From NCBI GenBank assembly GCA_002353555.1, contig DEJO01000048.1, positions 319 through 28,727 on the forward strand: a DNA stretch of 28,409 bases, in the 5' to 3' direction. This DNA is from Prevotella sp. UBA2746. Its GTDB lineage: Bacteria > Bacteroidota > Bacteroidia > Bacteroidales > Bacteroidaceae. Below, piece by piece: positions 26,725-28,409 of this stretch; the first letter of the stretch is position 1; each line of letters begins with the position of its first letter. Under the pieces are notes generated by a model that saw only the letters and a program-made list of their open reading frames with translations, was not told where the DNA came from and searched no databases. A program made the position numbers and the translations under genes.

Positions 26725-28409
26725 ATGCAAAACAAAGGATTAGTAATTTGTATTGCCGTCTTACTGACGCTTGCAAGCATTTTCTACCTGTCTTTCTCTG
26801 TAGCCACAAGCTACTACGACAGCCAGGCAGCTAAGATTGAAGACCCGATTAAGCAGCAGGACTACAAAGACTCTGTGAAGTATCTGGGCATCTACTCTTA
26901 CCAGAAGTGCTTGGAGACACAGATTGGTCTCGGACTTGACCTGAAAGGCGGTATGAACGTCATCCTTGAGATTTCTGTTCCTGACGTACTCGACGTACTG
27001 GCTGACCACAAGACAGACCCTGTCTACGTCAAGTCTATGCAGGAAGCCAAGAAAGCCGAGGAGACAAGTCAGAGCGATTTCATCTCGCTCTTCATCGATG
27101 CTTACAAGAAGAACTCCAACGGAGGCCGTCTGGCAACAGTCTTTGCCACGCAGCAGCTCAAGGGTAAGGTGAGCACGCAGAGCAGCGACAGCGAGGTGGA
27201 GAAGGTACTTCGCGCCGAGGTAGCTGCCGCTATCGAGAACTCCTACAACGTTGTTCGCAACCGTATCGACAAGTTTGGCGTCGTGCAGCCTAACATCCAG
27301 AAGCTGGAGGGACAGGACGGACGACTGATGGTCGAGATGCCGGGTATCCGTGAGCCGGAGCGTATGCGTAAGCTCCTGCAAGGTTCTGCCAACCTGGAGT
27401 TCTGGGAGACCTATAACAACCAGGAGATTCAGCCGTATCTTGTTCAGCTTGACCAGCGTCTGGCTGGCGGTGGTGCTTCCAATGACACGACAACTACCGA
27501 CACCACCAAGGTGGCTAAGGCAGAACCCAAGGCTAAGGCTGAGGTGGCAAAGCCTGCTGCCAAGCTGCAGCTGAAGAACAAAGACGCTGCCGACGCTGCC
27601 GGCAAGAGCGAGGCCAAGGAACTGGAGGCTGCCAAGAAGCAGCATCCGCTGTTGGCTCTCTTGCAGACCATCCCCGGCGATGCGCTCAGCCTCGTGGGTT
27701 ATGCACATGTTCGTGATACCGCTGAGATCGACAAGCTGTTGCACTCTGCCGTTGCCAAGCAGGTATTGCCCACGGATGTCCGTCTGTTGTGGAGTGCCAA
27801 GCCTATCGAGAGCAACAAGAATGTATATGAGTTGCACGCCCTGAAGGTGACCACCAGCGATGGCCGCGCACCGTTAGAGGGTGATGTCGTTACCGATGCC
27901 AAGGACCAGTTCGACAACTTCGGTCGTCCTGAGGTGTCTATGTCGATGAACGGCGACGGAGCACGTGCCTGGGCACAGCTCACCAAGGCCAACATCGGCA
28001 AGGCTGTAGCCATCGTCCTCGATGGCGTTGTCTACTCGGCACCGCGTGTCAACGGTGAGATTACCGGTGGACAGTCGTCTATCAGCGGTAGCTTTACGAT
28101 TGAAGATACCAAAGACCTTGCCAACACCTTGAAGTCTGGTCGTATGCCGGCACCTGCCCGCATCGTTCAGGAAGAGGTGGTAGGTCCTACCCTCGGTGCA
28201 CAGTCTATCCAGCAGGGTATCATGTCGTTCATCATAGCCTTCGTGCTGCTGATGATCTACATGGTCGTCATGTACGACTTCATTCCGGGTATGCTTGCCA
28301 ACTGTGCGCTGTTGCTCAACCTCTTCTTCACGCTGGGTATCTTGGCATCGTTCCAGTCGGCACTCACCATGCCGGGTATTGCCGGTATCGTGCTGACGCT
28401 GGGTACCGC
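26725..28409 (+). CDS. secDF: Protein translocase subunit SecD, probably the SecD half of a SecDF fusion (partial)
   Basis: The frame is open from ATG 26725 to the right edge (561 codons). SecD uses the proton gradient to pull secreted proteins out of the Sec channel. Visible: N-terminal helix (residues 6-28), 'IGLGLDLKGGMNVILEI' (the SecD DLKGG signature, ~68-83), the P1 domain with 'NVVRNRIDKFGVVQPNIQKLEGQDGRLMVEMPGI', a low-complexity Ala/Lys/Thr-rich insert (about 251-306), a second P1 part with 'DGVVYSAPRVNGEITGGQSSISGSF', and the beginning of the membrane bundle 'IQQGIMSFIIAFVLLMIYMVVMYDFIPG'. Bacteroidetes normally carry SecD and SecF as one ~1000-residue protein; fusion is therefore expected but not visible here. 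Confidence 0.93.
   Translation, partial: MQNKGLVICIAVLLTLASIFYLSFSVATSYYDSQAAKIEDPIKQQDYKDSVKYLGIYSYQKCLETQIGLGLDLKGGMNVILEISVPDVLDVLADHKTDPVYVKSMQEAKKAEETSQSDFISLFIDAYKKNSNGGRLATVFATQQLKGKVSTQSSDSEVEKVLRAEVAAAIENSYNVVRNRIDKFGVVQPNIQKLEGQDGRLMVEMPGIREPERMRKLLQGSANLEFWETYNNQEIQPYLVQLDQRLAGGGASNDTTTTDTTKVAKAEPKAKAEVAKPAAKLQLKNKDAADAAGKSEAKELEAAKKQHPLLALLQTIPGDALSLVGYAHVRDTAEIDKLLHSAVAKQVLPTDVRLLWSAKPIESNKNVYELHALKVTTSDGRAPLEGDVVTDAKDQFDNFGRPEVSMSMNGDGARAWAQLTKANIGKAVAIVLDGVVYSAPRVNGEITGGQSSISGSFTIEDTKDLANTLKSGRMPAPARIVQEEVVGPTLGAQSIQQGIMSFIIAFVLLMIYMVVMYDFIPGMLANCALLLNLFFTLGILASFQSALTMPGIAGIVLTLGT

Noticed and set aside
26761..27837. Minus-strand open frame of 358 codons opposite secDF
   Set aside because: The plus strand is unmistakably SecD; the minus frame shows only low-complexity Leu/Val/His/Gln sequence.

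Overview
The window looks like a chromosomal segment of a Bacteroidales bacterium, most probably Prevotella-like (family Prevotellaceae or close). The reasons are: promoters of the Bacteroidetes type (TAnnTTTG -7 box, found 12 times in front of genes); Bacteroidetes-restricted families (DUF6242-, DUF6089- and DUF4271-like proteins); several Skp/OmpH paralogs beside bamA; and a fused, linker-containing SecD(F). It is mostly core genome. No phage, integrase-bearing island, transposase, rRNA or CRISPR array was seen. The XerC/D-type recombinase looks like the housekeeping one. Layout: (1) 1-311 is the 3' end of pckA, followed by a convergent small lipoprotein gene. (2) 1.0-9.3 kb is a long rightward envelope-biogenesis block: DUF6242-like lipoprotein, DUF6089-like outer-membrane barrel, uppS, bamA, three skp/ompH paralogs and murI. 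The only Bacteroidetes-type promoter seen is at its head (1023), and a strong terminator-like hairpin lies just before the third skp. (3) 9.3-12.2 kb runs leftward: rbfA plus a LolC/E-type permease (ATGA overlap) behind one promoter, and aroQ plus an O-methyltransferase behind another. (4) 12.2-16.1 kb runs rightward: xerD/xerC and a secreted M16 zinc protease. (5) 16.09-16.76 kb is a gene-free stretch packed with inverted and tandem repeats. (6) 16.7-21.8 kb is metK, DUF4271-like, hemD, rnpA, yidD, tyrS, then a free-standing tRNA-Gln(UUG) with its own promoter and terminator. (7) 21.8-24.0 kb is kduI-kduD-kdgF, the route from unsaturated uronate to 2-keto-3-deoxygluconate. (8) 24.0-28.4 kb is an HU gene (leftward), a divergent rhomboid protease plus a membrane-anchored EEP hydrolase, and the first 561 codons of secD/secDF running off the right edge. 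How genes work together: UppS (lipid carrier), MurI (D-glutamate), BamA and the Skp paralogs (outer-membrane protein assembly), the Lol-type permease (lipoprotein export) and SecDF (secretion) make this an envelope-heavy neighbourhood. The kdu genes form a compact sugar-acid catabolic module. The less ordinary content is non-coding: a family of GC-rich palindromic elements (about five copies, one apparently inserted in frame in the O-methyltransferase gene), a palindrome-dense and possibly MITE-like intergenic region before metK, two strong terminators placed just before genes inside operons, interlocked divergent promoters at aroQ/xerD, and an upstream element shared by two promoters. I did not find a clearly new multi-gene system.
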